Source: Litoreibacter meonggei (GTDB lineage Bacteria; Pseudomonadota; Alphaproteobacteria; Rhodobacterales; Rhodobacteraceae). From it: 64,000 bases of DNA. The stretch covers positions 124,001-188,000 of the forward strand of contig NZ_RCCE01000005.1 of the NCBI RefSeq assembly GCF_003663885.1, read 5' to 3'. Position numbers and translations under genes: made by a program. Positions within the stretch are counted from its first letter, which is position 1; each line of letters begins with the position of its first letter. Below are positions 52,866 to 61,385 of the stretch, piece after piece. The notes under the pieces are model-generated. The model was not told the DNA's origin and made no database searches. It saw only the letters and a program-made list of their open reading frames with translations.

Positions 52866-53024
52866 ATGGAAACCATTCCTCTTGCATTTTATGCGGTCAT
52901 TTGCGGATTGCTAAGTCTCGCCGCACCTAGCTTCGGCGGCGTACTGCCGCGTGTAGCGATCGGCGCAATCGTAGGCGCAAGTTCTGCGGCTGTTTTGCCA
53001 AGCCTCATCGCATTAATGTACTGA
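52866..53024 (+). CDS. Small hydrophobic protein, 52 residues
   Basis: The ORF encodes METIPLAFYAVICGLLSLAA at its start, with a second hydrophobic stretch (AIGAIVGASSAAVLPSLIAL), so it would be a two-helix membrane peptide. It is divergent from the ArsC-like gene with 98 nt between their starts. Similar short hydrophobic proteins occur in Rhodobacteraceae, as far as I recall, but I cannot verify this. Confidence 0.5.
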   Translation: METIPLAFYAVICGLLSLAAPSFGGVLPRVAIGAIVGASSAAVLPSLIALMY

Positions 53025-53234
53025 AACGCAGCTCAAAGACCCGTTACTGAAGATGAGGCCTCAAACACCGGTATCAATCAGGTGTATTGGAGATATTTGC
53101 GCTCTGTCGGGTTATAAGTGCTGCCTAAAGAGAGACCAATAACGCCGGAAAACACACTGCAATTCGGGTATCCTGACTGATGAGTGGATAGTTAACGTCA
53201 GTCACGATGACAGTTCATCAACAGAAACCCGATC

Positions 53235-54398
53235 TCACTCAATTTCGTAATGCGCAATAAATTCGCGATCGGGTTCCACGCCCAGACCGGGGCCGCTCGG
53301 GATCGCAACGAAGCCATCCTTCGCTTTCACCTGACCTTGAATATCAAGCGGCTCCTTTAGCAAATTGTCTCGGAACTTGTTGTCGGTGGTATCAAACTCC
53401 AACATCGGCTCCCATGGGTGCAAACCACCCGGCAAGGCGGGCATTGCGGCCAAGAGTTGAAGGTTTGTTGCGACAGCAATTGCGGAGCCCCAGACGTGGT
53501 TTATCACAGGTGTGAAATGCGCATGGCAAAGGGCCAGAACGCGAAGATATTCCGAAATGCCCCCCAGGGCGCAAACCTCTGGCTGAGCAATATCGAGGCC
53601 ACGGTTTTCCAGAATTTGACGCCAGCCCCAGCGATTGAACTCGGCCTCACCGCCGGAGATATTAACTCTGAGGCCCGCTCGCAATTCGCGATATCCGTCG
53701 TGATCTTCCGGGGCGACGGGTTCTTCGAACCAGTAAGCGCCTAGGTCATCCAAAGCGCGACCCACATAAAATGCGTCTGACGTTGTGTAGCAGTGGTTTG
53801 CATCGACCATAAACCGTGCGTCCCCCGCGCCAGCCGCAACGGCTTCGCACAACCTGACGTCTTCGCGCGGGCCGAGGCCGACTTTCATTTTGGTGGCCGT
53901 GAAGCCCATTCCGGTGATCGCAGCAGCCTCATCCTTGAACCGAGCGACATGGTCATCGACGCTTTCGCGCTTCAGCATCATGCCGTAGCCATAGGCCCGA
54001 ACCTCCGTGCGATGCGCCCCGCCGATCAGCTTGTGCACCGGCAATCCCGCAACCTTCCCGGCAATGTCCCACAGCGCGATATCGACGCCAGACAACGACT
54101 GCATGGGCATACCTTTCTGGCCGTGATCGCGCAGCAAGTTATAGACCTTGTGCCAGATCACATCGCGGTCGAGCGGGTCATCGCCAAGGATCATCGGCTG
54201 GATGACCTTTTCGACAATGCCTTTGTTGGCCAATGCGACATTCCCCGGCCCGAAACATTCGCCCCAGCCCGTGATGCCTTCATCCGTCTCCACCTCGACC
54301 AGATGGGCGGTACGTTTGGAGTAATATTGCTGGGAGTATCCCAGCTCTTCTGGCAAATCATATCCCAGCACGTGGCTTGTGATGCGGGTAATTTTCAT
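53235..54398 (-). CDS. Enolase-superfamily dehydratase/racemase (mandelate racemase-like)
   Basis: This 387-residue protein shows the enolase-superfamily plan: an N-terminal capping domain and a barrel with KMKVGLG (KxK base), MVDANHCYTT (first metal ligand), WFEEPVAPEDHDGYREL (second), a third ligand in VNISGGEAEFNRWGWRQ and a late histidine in VINHVWGSAIA. These fit the mandelate racemase/acid sugar dehydratase group. The substrate is likely an aldonate or aldarate sugar acid, unresolved. The start overlaps the stop of the upstream aldehyde dehydrogenase. Confidence 0.9.
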   Translation of the reverse strand: MKITRITSHVLGYDLPEELGYSQQYYSKRTAHLVEVETDEGITGWGECFGPGNVALANKGIVEKVIQPMILGDDPLDRDVIWHKVYNLLRDHGQKGMPMQSLSGVDIALWDIAGKVAGLPVHKLIGGAHRTEVRAYGYGMMLKRESVDDHVARFKDEAAAITGMGFTATKMKVGLGPREDVRLCEAVAAGAGDARFMVDANHCYTTSDAFYVGRALDDLGAYWFEEPVAPEDHDGYRELRAGLRVNISGGEAEFNRWGWRQILENRGLDIAQPEVCALGGISEYLRVLALCHAHFTPVINHVWGSAIAVATNLQLLAAMPALPGGLHPWEPMLEFDTTDNKFRDNLLKEPLDIQGQVKAKDGFVAIPSGPGLGVEPDREFIAHYEIE

Positions 54399-55690
54399 GC
54401 GTTGACGCCTCCAAATCCAGTTGTATCGAGCGCGCGAGTGATCCGTTTGACCACCAGATAGTCATGAAGAGCAAGCGACGAGCAATCATGCCCGATCCCC
54501 GACTGTCCAATACCACCATGCGGCAGGTCAATGTCGTATTTCACGCCGTTTATCTGAATTTCACCGTAGCGCAGCGCGGCCGCGTAATATTCTGCCTTCG
54601 ACAAGTCACGGGTGAAAATATAGGCGGTAAGCCCGCCTTCTTCGCAGTCATTGGCCATTTCAATCAGGCGCTCTTCGCGATCGAACGGTATGAGGCTGAC
54701 GATCGGGCCAAAGGTTTCTTGCTGGTAGACATCCATCGTTTCGCGCACATCGCCCAAGACCGTGGGTGCAAGGTAGTGGCCAGCGTTCAGGTCCGTCGGT
54801 CTGTCGCCGCCAGCCAGCAGCTCTGCCCCCTCTTCCACCGCTGTATCAATCAGGCCTTTCAGTCGCGTCCAAGCGCGGCCATCGATCACCGGGCCGGTCT
54901 GAATATCTGCGTCTTTGTCGAACCCTACCTTTGCGGCCTTCGCGCGGTCTACGACCTTTTTCGTAAACGCCTCACGAACGGCTTCCGCCACGAAGACCCG
55001 ATTGGGGGAGACGCAAATCTGACCGGCGTTACTGAATTTGACGCCTGTGACAACGTCCGCCGCCAAGTCGAGGTCGGCATCCTCAAACACCAGTACCGGC
55101 GCGTTGCCGCCCAGTTCCATCGAATAGCGCTTAATCGAGGTCGCCCCTGTGCGCATGATGTGTTGTCCCGTTTTGTTCGACCCGATCAGCGTGATCACCT
55201 GCGGGATGGTGGATGCGGTCAAGGCATCGGCGACGTCATAGCTTTCCGTAGCGAGGATTTGCACAACGCCTTTTGGCAGGCCGATTTTTTCGCACAATGC
55301 GCCGATAGCGTAGGCCGAAACCGGTGTTGCGTCAGAGGGGCGGATGATAAGCGGGCAACCGGCCGCCATGGCAGGTCCGAGTTTGAAGGCAAGGTTTAGC
55401 AAAGGGAAGTTCCACGCCAGAAACGCCAATGCGACGCCTGCGGGTTCATAAACCATGCGGTGCGTGTGCGTGCCTGCGCGGTCGACGAGTCCTGTATCAT
55501 GGAACCGTGCAATTTCCTCGGCGTAGAAGTTTAACGACGCAACGACGCGGTCCCAGTCTTCTTCGGTTTGCGCCCACGGTTTGCCCATCTCGTGATGCAC
55601 ACAGGTTCGCAGCCAGACTTCATTTGCAACCACCTCGTCACGCAGTTTGTACATCCAGCTTTGGCGCTCGGCGACCCACTCTAAGGCCAT
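54395..55690 (-). CDS. Aldehyde dehydrogenase, N-terminally short
   Basis: This 431-residue NAD(P)-dependent aldehyde dehydrogenase has the core motifs FLAWNFPLLNLAFKLGPAMA, VITLIGSNKTGQHIM, the general base region MELGGNAPVLVFEDADLD and the catalytic Cys in NAGQICVSPNRVFV, and ends with LPHGGIGQSGIG. The sequence begins ALEWVAERQSWMYKLRDEVV, which in relatives lies about 40-50 residues after the start. A stop codon lies 5 codons upstream in frame, so the N-terminal strands are really absent or encoded elsewhere. It may be a truncated gene. It is co-transcribed with the enolase-superfamily gene, fitting sugar-acid catabolism. Confidence 0.88.
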   Translation of the reverse strand: MALEWVAERQSWMYKLRDEVVANEVWLRTCVHHEMGKPWAQTEEDWDRVVASLNFYAEEIARFHDTGLVDRAGTHTHRMVYEPAGVALAFLAWNFPLLNLAFKLGPAMAAGCPLIIRPSDATPVSAYAIGALCEKIGLPKGVVQILATESYDVADALTASTIPQVITLIGSNKTGQHIMRTGATSIKRYSMELGGNAPVLVFEDADLDLAADVVTGVKFSNAGQICVSPNRVFVAEAVREAFTKKVVDRAKAAKVGFDKDADIQTGPVIDGRAWTRLKGLIDTAVEEGAELLAGGDRPTDLNAGHYLAPTVLGDVRETMDVYQQETFGPIVSLIPFDREERLIEMANDCEEGGLTAYIFTRDLSKAEYYAAALRYGEIQINGVKYDIDLPHGGIGQSGIGHDCSSLALHDYLVVKRITRALDTTGFGGVNA

Positions 55691-56286
55691 ATCACATTGA
55701 TTTTAAAAACTACATTGCCTCCCTAATAGAGCAGCACCCCCAACTACACCCCCAAAATGAATTCCAAGACTGCGTACAGATACCAACGAAAACTAGTTTC
55801 AAACGAAAAATGTACGTCTATTTCACGCGATCAAAGGGAATTCCCGCGAGATGTTTAAGCCCATTAATATCCATACGATCATACTAGTGTTTGAACGAAC
55901 AAATCTTCGGTCTTGGAACGAAACGCATGACATTTGCAACAACTCGGCCGAGCCAAGGTGATATGGCTGGTGCATATTTCCGGTGCGAAATGTTGGGCTG
56001 TTCTTAGGTGCTAGGGCAGGGTCCTCGATACGCGCCGCGCCGCAACAACCTACACTAAGGGCGGAGAGCTGCCGTTCGCTGCAAGTGCTCGGATCATACT
56101 TCTGTAAGGCGAAAGCAGCCGGTCATTGACCAAAGTAACAGGCTATTCTCGCTGCAAAAGGCACTTAACGAAACATCCAGAACTGAAATTTTTGCAGTTC
56201 AAAGAGCCTACCATGGTCGCATAATTCTGAAACAGAGCGCGGTCGGATCGACCTATGCTCTCATTCTTTCGTCTGGCAATCAGCTG
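55691..56286. other. Long non-coding stretch upstream of the aldehyde dehydrogenase
   Basis: I find no supported gene here. It contains a perfect palindrome CTCGGCCGAG (55943-55952), a short GAACTG/CAGTTC hairpin (56180-56200) and the pieces GCTGCCGTTCGCTGC and GCGAAAGCAGCCGGTC around 56070-56125, which look like degenerate intergenic repeats. No aldehyde dehydrogenase N-terminus could be recognised in any frame. Confidence 0.5.
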
Positions 56287-57408
56287 CTATCGCCTATTGC
56301 GGGGCAGTCGCGAAAGGGCGACTGCCAATGTCGAATAGACGACCACGAGAACTATCTGCGTTTGAATTGCACCGGCAACATCCCGCGCCGATGCGCCCAT
56401 CTGATCTACCGCGACAAAGGCGGAAATGGCCGTCGATGATGGAACAAGCAGCGATAGAGTCCGCAGATGGTCAGGTATCATTTCGACTGGCCAAGAGATG
56501 CCCGAAAGAAAGAACAGTGGCATCCCGATCACCACAAGTAAGAACACAACCCCTTCGCGCCAGGGAATGGCCATCGCGATGGCAAATCCCATTGCGATAC
56601 AGGCACAGATAAATGGCACGGAGATCAACAGCAGCGTGGCCAGGTCGCCAGTGCGCGGAATACTGTAGAGATAGGGGATCAATATCTGCGTGAATGCAAC
56701 CCAGACCATATACAGGGCAAAGTAGGCAGTAATCGTGGCCCACAAACGCTCGCCCGTTGGTGGCCTGCGCCCCGCATGCAGCAGTCCGATCCCCATCAAT
56801 AACGTCTGCTGCAAGATCAGGACAAAAGCCGCCGGAATAACATAGCTGGCATAGCCGCCCTGTGGATTGAAAACGGCCACATTGGTTACAGCTACAGGCG
56901 ATAGCATCGTTCGCGCCACGCCATCATCGACGCCCAGTGCGGTGAGACGCGCATAATTTACCTGCGCCCCCATTGTCCCTGCAACCGTGGCGACGGCCCG
57001 CATTACATTGGAGTAGATCAATAGATAGCTACCGTCACTATAGGCGGCCACGGGCGCGGGACGGCTGGCAAGGATGTCAGCCTCGAAGCCCGCCGGAATA
57101 ACGAAGATCCCGTAGACATCGCGCCGGAAAAAGGCATTCCGTGCAGTTTCCATATCCGGCGCGGACATGGTCACATCGACTAAGTCTGTCACGTCAATTT
57201 CACGCACAAGGGTCCGACTGGCGGTCGAGTTGTCTTGATCGATCACTACCACAGGAACATCGCGCAGCACCTCGCCCACATAAGGTTGCGGGTAAAGAAC
57301 GCTGTAAATCAGAATGCCAACGATCATCGTAGACTTAGCACTGTCGTCGGCAAAGAGCGTCCCAATGACCCCGAATACCTCGACAAGGAAATGGCGCAGC
57401 TTTCTCAT
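56287..57408 (-). CDS. ABC-2 type permease of an export system
   Basis: This 373-residue protein has an N-terminal membrane segment, a large periplasmic domain (VPVVVIDQDNSTASRTLVRE, GIFVIPAGFEADILASRP) and five or six C-terminal membrane segments, the ABC2_membrane_3 plan of the YhhJ/YbhS/YbhR group. The end FFLSGISWPVEMIP and LSLLVPSSTAISAFV is typical. It overlaps the upstream permease by 4 nt. The substrate is unknown; relatives export drugs or hydrophobic compounds together with an HlyD partner. Confidence 0.88.
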   Translation of the reverse strand: MRKLRHFLVEVFGVIGTLFADDSAKSTMIVGILIYSVLYPQPYVGEVLRDVPVVVIDQDNSTASRTLVREIDVTDLVDVTMSAPDMETARNAFFRRDVYGIFVIPAGFEADILASRPAPVAAYSDGSYLLIYSNVMRAVATVAGTMGAQVNYARLTALGVDDGVARTMLSPVAVTNVAVFNPQGGYASYVIPAAFVLILQQTLLMGIGLLHAGRRPPTGERLWATITAYFALYMVWVAFTQILIPYLYSIPRTGDLATLLLISVPFICACIAMGFAIAMAIPWREGVVFLLVVIGMPLFFLSGISWPVEMIPDHLRTLSLLVPSSTAISAFVAVDQMGASARDVAGAIQTQIVLVVVYSTLAVALSRLPRNRR

Positions 57409-58619
57409 GGCTTACTCTCTTGAGTCTTGACGGTAGCGTTTTCAGAAACCGGTATTTGGGCCATTGTCTTGCGCGTCATGACCCACAACAGGGCTGAGAA
57501 AACCAAAAGCTGGGCGAAAAGCCACCCCATTGTCGGCAGAGAATACTCTAAGGGCGCCCCACGCAGGGTCTGATCTGTCCGCAATTGCAGGTATGGGGTC
57601 AGCGGTATGATCGCACCCCAAATTTGGGAAAAGAGCGTCATCCCGAAACGGGGAAAGCTAACACCAGCAAACCCGAAAGACGGTGCCACGATTAGCCCCA
57701 TCATCCCAAGGGCACCCGTCGTGTCCTTGGCAATCAGGGCGATAAGCGCACCCATGGCCTGACACGTTAGGACAAACATGAAACCATTGAGGAAAAACAC
57801 AAAGACGTTGCCACGAAAACTGGCATCAAAGACGTTAAACAACAACACATCCCCAAGCAGCAAAACGAACGTGCCCACGAAGGTGTAGGGGAGCAGCTTT
57901 CCCAATATTGCGCGGGTTGGCGATAGTGCAATGCGCTGAAGGCGTGGCATGCCGTTTGGGGAATGGTGATCGCGTGAAAACGAGAGAACCGCAGTGGCAC
58001 AGATGAAAATCTGCAAGACTGTTGGCATGATCGCCGTAAGCAGAAACTGGATGTAATCGAGTGAGGGGTTGAACAACGGGCTTTGCTGTACGGGAATTGG
58101 CGTGATCAAATCCATCGCCCGATCGGAATCGACCCCTTGGGCCTCAAGCAAACGCAACGACACACCCGCTGAAAAGGTCGAAACTGTCGCACTTAGGCTG
58201 CGCCCGACAATGCCACCTGCCGTCAAGAACTGGCTGTTGGAAAACACCACAACTTCGGGCCCTTGCCCCAACAAGATATCATGTTCCAGACCAGCGGGGA
58301 TCAATAACACCGCATAGGCACGCTGTGCCACGAGCGCCTGTCGCGCCTCGCTAAGCGATGCAAGCTGCTCGACAACCTCAACATCAGCTGCCGCGTCGGC
58401 CATTCGCACGATCTGGCGCGACACCGTCGAACCATCAAGATCAACAACAGCCACGGGAAGATCGCGCGGCAAACCCGGCGCAAAAATCACTGCCAGCATA
58501 AGAAACAGGATCAGTGGCAGCGGCACCAACATAAAGGCAAGCGAAGGCCGCGCCGCAATCTGGCGCAACTCGCGACGCCAAATCCGTCGAAAACCGGGGG
58601 GAAGATGCGAGGGGGTCAC
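57405..58619 (-). CDS. ABC-2 type permease, second subunit
   Basis: This 404-residue permease is a paralogue of the preceding one: N-terminal membrane segment (LAFMLVPLPLILFLMLAVIF), periplasmic domain with DLPVAVVDLDGSTVSRQIVR and YAVLLIPAGLEHDIL, and a C-terminal membrane block (FAGVSFPRFGMTLFSQIWGA). It starts at a GTG, 4 nt after the HlyD gene. The two probably form a heterodimer. No ATP-binding subunit is encoded next to them. Confidence 0.88.
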   Translation of the reverse strand: MTPSHLPPGFRRIWRRELRQIAARPSLAFMLVPLPLILFLMLAVIFAPGLPRDLPVAVVDLDGSTVSRQIVRMADAAADVEVVEQLASLSEARQALVAQRAYAVLLIPAGLEHDILLGQGPEVVVFSNSQFLTAGGIVGRSLSATVSTFSAGVSLRLLEAQGVDSDRAMDLITPIPVQQSPLFNPSLDYIQFLLTAIMPTVLQIFICATAVLSFSRDHHSPNGMPRLQRIALSPTRAILGKLLPYTFVGTFVLLLGDVLLFNVFDASFRGNVFVFFLNGFMFVLTCQAMGALIALIAKDTTGALGMMGLIVAPSFGFAGVSFPRFGMTLFSQIWGAIIPLTPYLQLRTDQTLRGAPLEYSLPTMGWLFAQLLVFSALLWVMTRKTMAQIPVSENATVKTQESKP

Positions 58620-58623
58620 AGGA

Positions 58624-59622
58624 TCATTGACCGCTACGCACTGTAGAGGGCCAATCCACCAAAACGCTCATCCCGGGGCGTAATCCCGCGACTGCCACAA
58701 CAGGGTCAGCTCGCAGAGAAAAAGTCCGCAAATCAAAGTCCCCCGTCGCTTTGGTGGCGCGCCAATTGGCATAACTGCCTTGGACATTTATCGATGTGAT
58801 CGTCGCATCAATCAGGGCGGCATCATCGCCCAAAGCAGGAATATGGACTTTCAAGGGCTGGCCAACCTCCAGCCCCTCCAAAAAGTCTTCGCGCAAGTTA
58901 AATGTGAACCATGCGTGGTCCACATCCACGATGGAAATCAGGGGTGCACCTGCACTAAACAGCTTGCCCAATTCTGCAGTACGTGTCGTCACCTCACCGT
59001 CGATGGGGGATGCCACGATCATTTCATCCACGCTGGCTGTGGTCTGCAAAACGGATGCTTCAGCTTGCCTTACTTGGGCATCAGCCACGGCTTTTTGTTC
59101 GGGGCTTGCGCCATTACGCGCCTGATCAAGGCTGGCCTGCGCTGCAGCTTGGGCTTGAATTGCAGCAGTCAGGTTGTTGGCCGCCTGATCAAGCGATGCC
59201 TGCGACACAACCGAGTCGCCTTGCAGTTGGTTTACTCGGTCGAAGTTGCTTTGCGCCAGCGTAACGCTTGAACGCGCCGATTCTAACTGGGCTTCAGCGG
59301 CGGCAATCGTTTCTGGGCGGGTGGAGTAAGTAAGGTCGCGGTTGGCCCGCGCAACGTCAAGCGCCGCGCGTGCTGCGGCAAGTTGCGCATCCAGTATCGC
59401 GCTTTCCATCCGTACAACAACATCTTCGGCGACGACACGGTCCCCGATATTGACGGGCGTTTCAGAAACACGCGCCGAAATCATCGCAGACAAATCTATG
59501 CGTGTCGCTTCTACTTCGCCTTGCACAAGGTAGGTCGCGGGTTGGCTCAGTGTCCAAACCAGATAACCTGCCGCCGCAGCAACGGCGATCACTGAGACAG
59601 CCACGGTTTTGTTCAGTTTCAT
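58624..59622 (-). CDS. HlyD-family membrane fusion protein
   Basis: This 332-residue protein has an N-terminal membrane anchor (VAVSVIAVAAAAGYLVWTLS), a lipoyl-type half-motif (YLVQGEVEATRIDLSAMISA), a long coiled-coil hairpin rich in Ala and Gln (about 80-190) and a beta-barrel (VASPIDGEVTTRTAELGKLF). It would bridge the inner-membrane ABC-2 permeases to an outer-membrane channel. It is the first gene of the leftward export operon and diverges from a TetR regulator. Confidence 0.93.
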   Translation of the reverse strand: MKLNKTVAVSVIAVAAAAGYLVWTLSQPATYLVQGEVEATRIDLSAMISARVSETPVNIGDRVVAEDVVVRMESAILDAQLAAARAALDVARANRDLTYSTRPETIAAAEAQLESARSSVTLAQSNFDRVNQLQGDSVVSQASLDQAANNLTAAIQAQAAAQASLDQARNGASPEQKAVADAQVRQAEASVLQTTASVDEMIVASPIDGEVTTRTAELGKLFSAGAPLISIVDVDHAWFTFNLREDFLEGLEVGQPLKVHIPALGDDAALIDATITSINVQGSYANWRATKATGDFDLRTFSLRADPVVAVAGLRPGMSVLVDWPSTVRSGQ

Positions 59623-59650
59623 CGGGTATCCTTGACGTCGGTTTTATTTG

Positions 59651-59692
59651 GAAAATCTCAGTTTTCTAAATTTATTATCGACACTATGTCAA
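59651..59692 (-). promoter_or_regulatory. Predicted HlyD operon promoter with overlapping operator
   Basis: On the minus strand TTGACA (-35, 59687-59692) and TAGAAA (-10, 59663-59668) are 18 nt apart. The -10 is overlapped by the imperfect palindrome GAAAATCTCAGTTTTC (59651-59666), a likely TetR operator. Confidence 0.55.
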
Positions 59693-59754
59693 TATCGAAA
59701 TCCGTCATTCAAGACTTCGTGATGCGCGTGTGGAGGAGGCATTGCGCTTCGCTC

Positions 59755-59784
59755 TTGATTTATGAAAATTTCCGTTTTTATAAA
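59755..59784 (+). promoter_or_regulatory. Predicted tetR promoter with internal operator
   Basis: TTGATT (59755-59760) and TATAAA (59779-59784) are 18 nt apart. GAAAATTTCCGTTTTT (59764-59779) lies in the spacer and matches the HlyD-side operator at 13 of 16 positions, suggesting autoregulation. Confidence 0.55.
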
Positions 59785-59801
59785 GCGAGTGAGGAGCGGC
59801 G

Positions 59802-60464
59802 ATGACAGAACAGAAAACGACCGAAGTAAAGCGGCCTCGCGGTCGTCCCTCTCTGCGTACGGAGCAGGAAACGCGCGCACTCTTGATCAAGGCGGCGGCC
59901 GAAGTGTTCCTTAGCGAAGGATATGCAGGAACCAGTATTGAAGCCGTCGCCCGTAGGGCGGGCATGTCGACCAGAACGATCTATAGAACGGTTTCAAACA
60001 AGGCGAGCTTGTTTCGATTGGTCGCAGACGACGCTATCGAGACAGGCATTGCGCATCTCGATACGCCTTCAAACGTGACAACAGTTGAAGGCGCTGTTTT
60101 GGCACTGGCGCGTGCTTATTCCCACCTCGTTCTAAGTAATGGGGGCGTTTTGAATGCGCGAGCCGTGTTTGCAGAACAATCGCAATTCCCGGAGTTCCGC
60201 GATAACTACCTATCTTCGATCGACACAGTGGCAGAGGCATTTGACCGCCGTTTCATCGCGATCCTTTTTGACTGCACGTTTCCGGATGATGTTAATCTCT
60301 ACGAAGCGGCAACCCTGCTGCGCAGCATGATTAACGGCGCGCAAAGGGAAGCCGTACTCAACCCTAGTTATGATGGCACGGCCTCTGCTATATTTGATTG
60401 GTCCGACAAATGTACGAACTTCGCCATAAAGGCGATGCGATTTTCGAAAGCGGCGGGCAATTAG
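59802..60464 (+). CDS. TetR-family regulator of the adjacent export operon
   Basis: This 220-residue protein has a basic N-terminal tail (KRPRGRPSLRTEQETRALLI) and a TetR helix-turn-helix (AGTSIEAVARRAGMSTRTIY), with a variable ligand-binding C-terminus. It is divergent from the HlyD/ABC-2 operon and is most likely its local repressor, released by an export substrate. Confidence 0.93.
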   Translation: MTEQKTTEVKRPRGRPSLRTEQETRALLIKAAAEVFLSEGYAGTSIEAVARRAGMSTRTIYRTVSNKASLFRLVADDAIETGIAHLDTPSNVTTVEGAVLALARAYSHLVLSNGGVLNARAVFAEQSQFPEFRDNYLSSIDTVAEAFDRRFIAILFDCTFPDDVNLYEAATLLRSMINGAQREAVLNPSYDGTASAIFDWSDKCTNFAIKAMRFSKAAGN

Positions 60465-60734
60465 GTTTCCTACGAAAAGAAAATCTGGTGGCAGTCGAGA
60501 TTGAACATACGCATTTTTTTCGTCGCGATCTGGCCCCTTCCTACACTGCAATTGACAAGTGGCTTACCCTTTCGAACTCGTATTCTTCGCCAAACTTTAA
60601 CCGTTCGAGTGTCGACCAGATTGACGTGCTACGCGTTCTGTAAATTCGCGCCGTCACCGACGTCATAGTCGTGGCGAACGTCGGGAAAGCGGATTGCAGC
60701 CGTAGCATTTCGATGTTGCGCCAATGTCGGCTAA

Positions 60735-60761
60735 GGGCCGCCCTTACGAGCGGCCCGTTTT
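60735..60761 (+). terminator. Intrinsic terminator near the integrase remnant
   Basis: GGGCCGC (60735-60741) pairs perfectly with GCGGCCC (60750-60756) and is followed by GTTTT. It would stop transcription from the TetR side. The intervening 60465-60734 has no gene that I can support. Confidence 0.75.
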
Positions 60762-60762
60762 G

Positions 60763-61385
60763 TCAAACTTCTATCGCCTCGGAGATCGCTGATGCATCTT
60801 CGAGCTCAACCCCTAGATATCTGACCGTACTGTCCATTTTAGTATGTCCCGGTAACAGCTGAACAGCGCGCAGGTTGCCTGTCTTTTTGTAGATCTGCGT
60901 TACCTTGGTCCGGCGCATTGAGTGGGTACCATAAGCTGTTGCCTCAAGGCCAATCGATGTGACCCAATCCCGAACGACCCGCGCATACTGGCGTGTCGAA
61001 ATATGGAGGCGCTCATGAAAGCGGTCGGGCCAAAGGAATTCCGGACCGACCATGAGAGGGTCTTCCATCCATTTGCAACAGACGCAGGTGTGCTTTCTGA
61101 AATCTCGAACCTGACTGGTTTCTGCGTCTTACTTTGCAACACAGAAGCACGTTCTTTGATCTGCCCGGACGCCATCACATCCACAACCTGCATGCGGCAA
61201 AGATCGCAGCCTCGCAGTTTGCTATCGATGGCCATGTTGAAAAGCGCGAGATCGCGATGGTTTTCGGCAAGCTCAAGTCGAACCCTGATCGCCCAGACAT
61301 GCTTGGGCTTGAGCGGGCGTTTCTGCCCAACGATACATCCTTTGTTCCAAGCGGAGCGAAGTGCGCGAATGGCAGCAACGGCCAA
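60763..61385 (-). pseudogene. Tyrosine recombinase (integrase), frameshifted
   Basis: The N-terminal part (from 61385, MAVAAIRALRSAWNKGCIVG, with IDSKLRGCDLCRMQVVDV carrying the first catalytic Arg) and the C-terminal part (to 60763, AYGTHSMRRTKVTQIYKKTG, LLPGHTKMDSTVRYLG with the His-x-x-Arg, His and Tyr residues) are in different frames. The switch is near 61070, where WKTLSW in one frame becomes WMEDPL in the other, equal to one base gained or lost. All catalytic residues remain, so the break is recent, or a sequencing error. A known site-specific integrase group of alphaproteobacteria is the likely source. LLPGHT has Pro where LLGHT is usual. Confidence 0.85.

Noticed and set aside
54464-55399. 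A 311-codon open frame opposite the aldehyde dehydrogenase
   Set aside because: It is a shadow frame; the aldehyde dehydrogenase motifs are on the other strand.
60398-60643. An 81-codon open frame after tetR
   Set aside because: It begins inside tetR and has no domain or ribosome-binding site.
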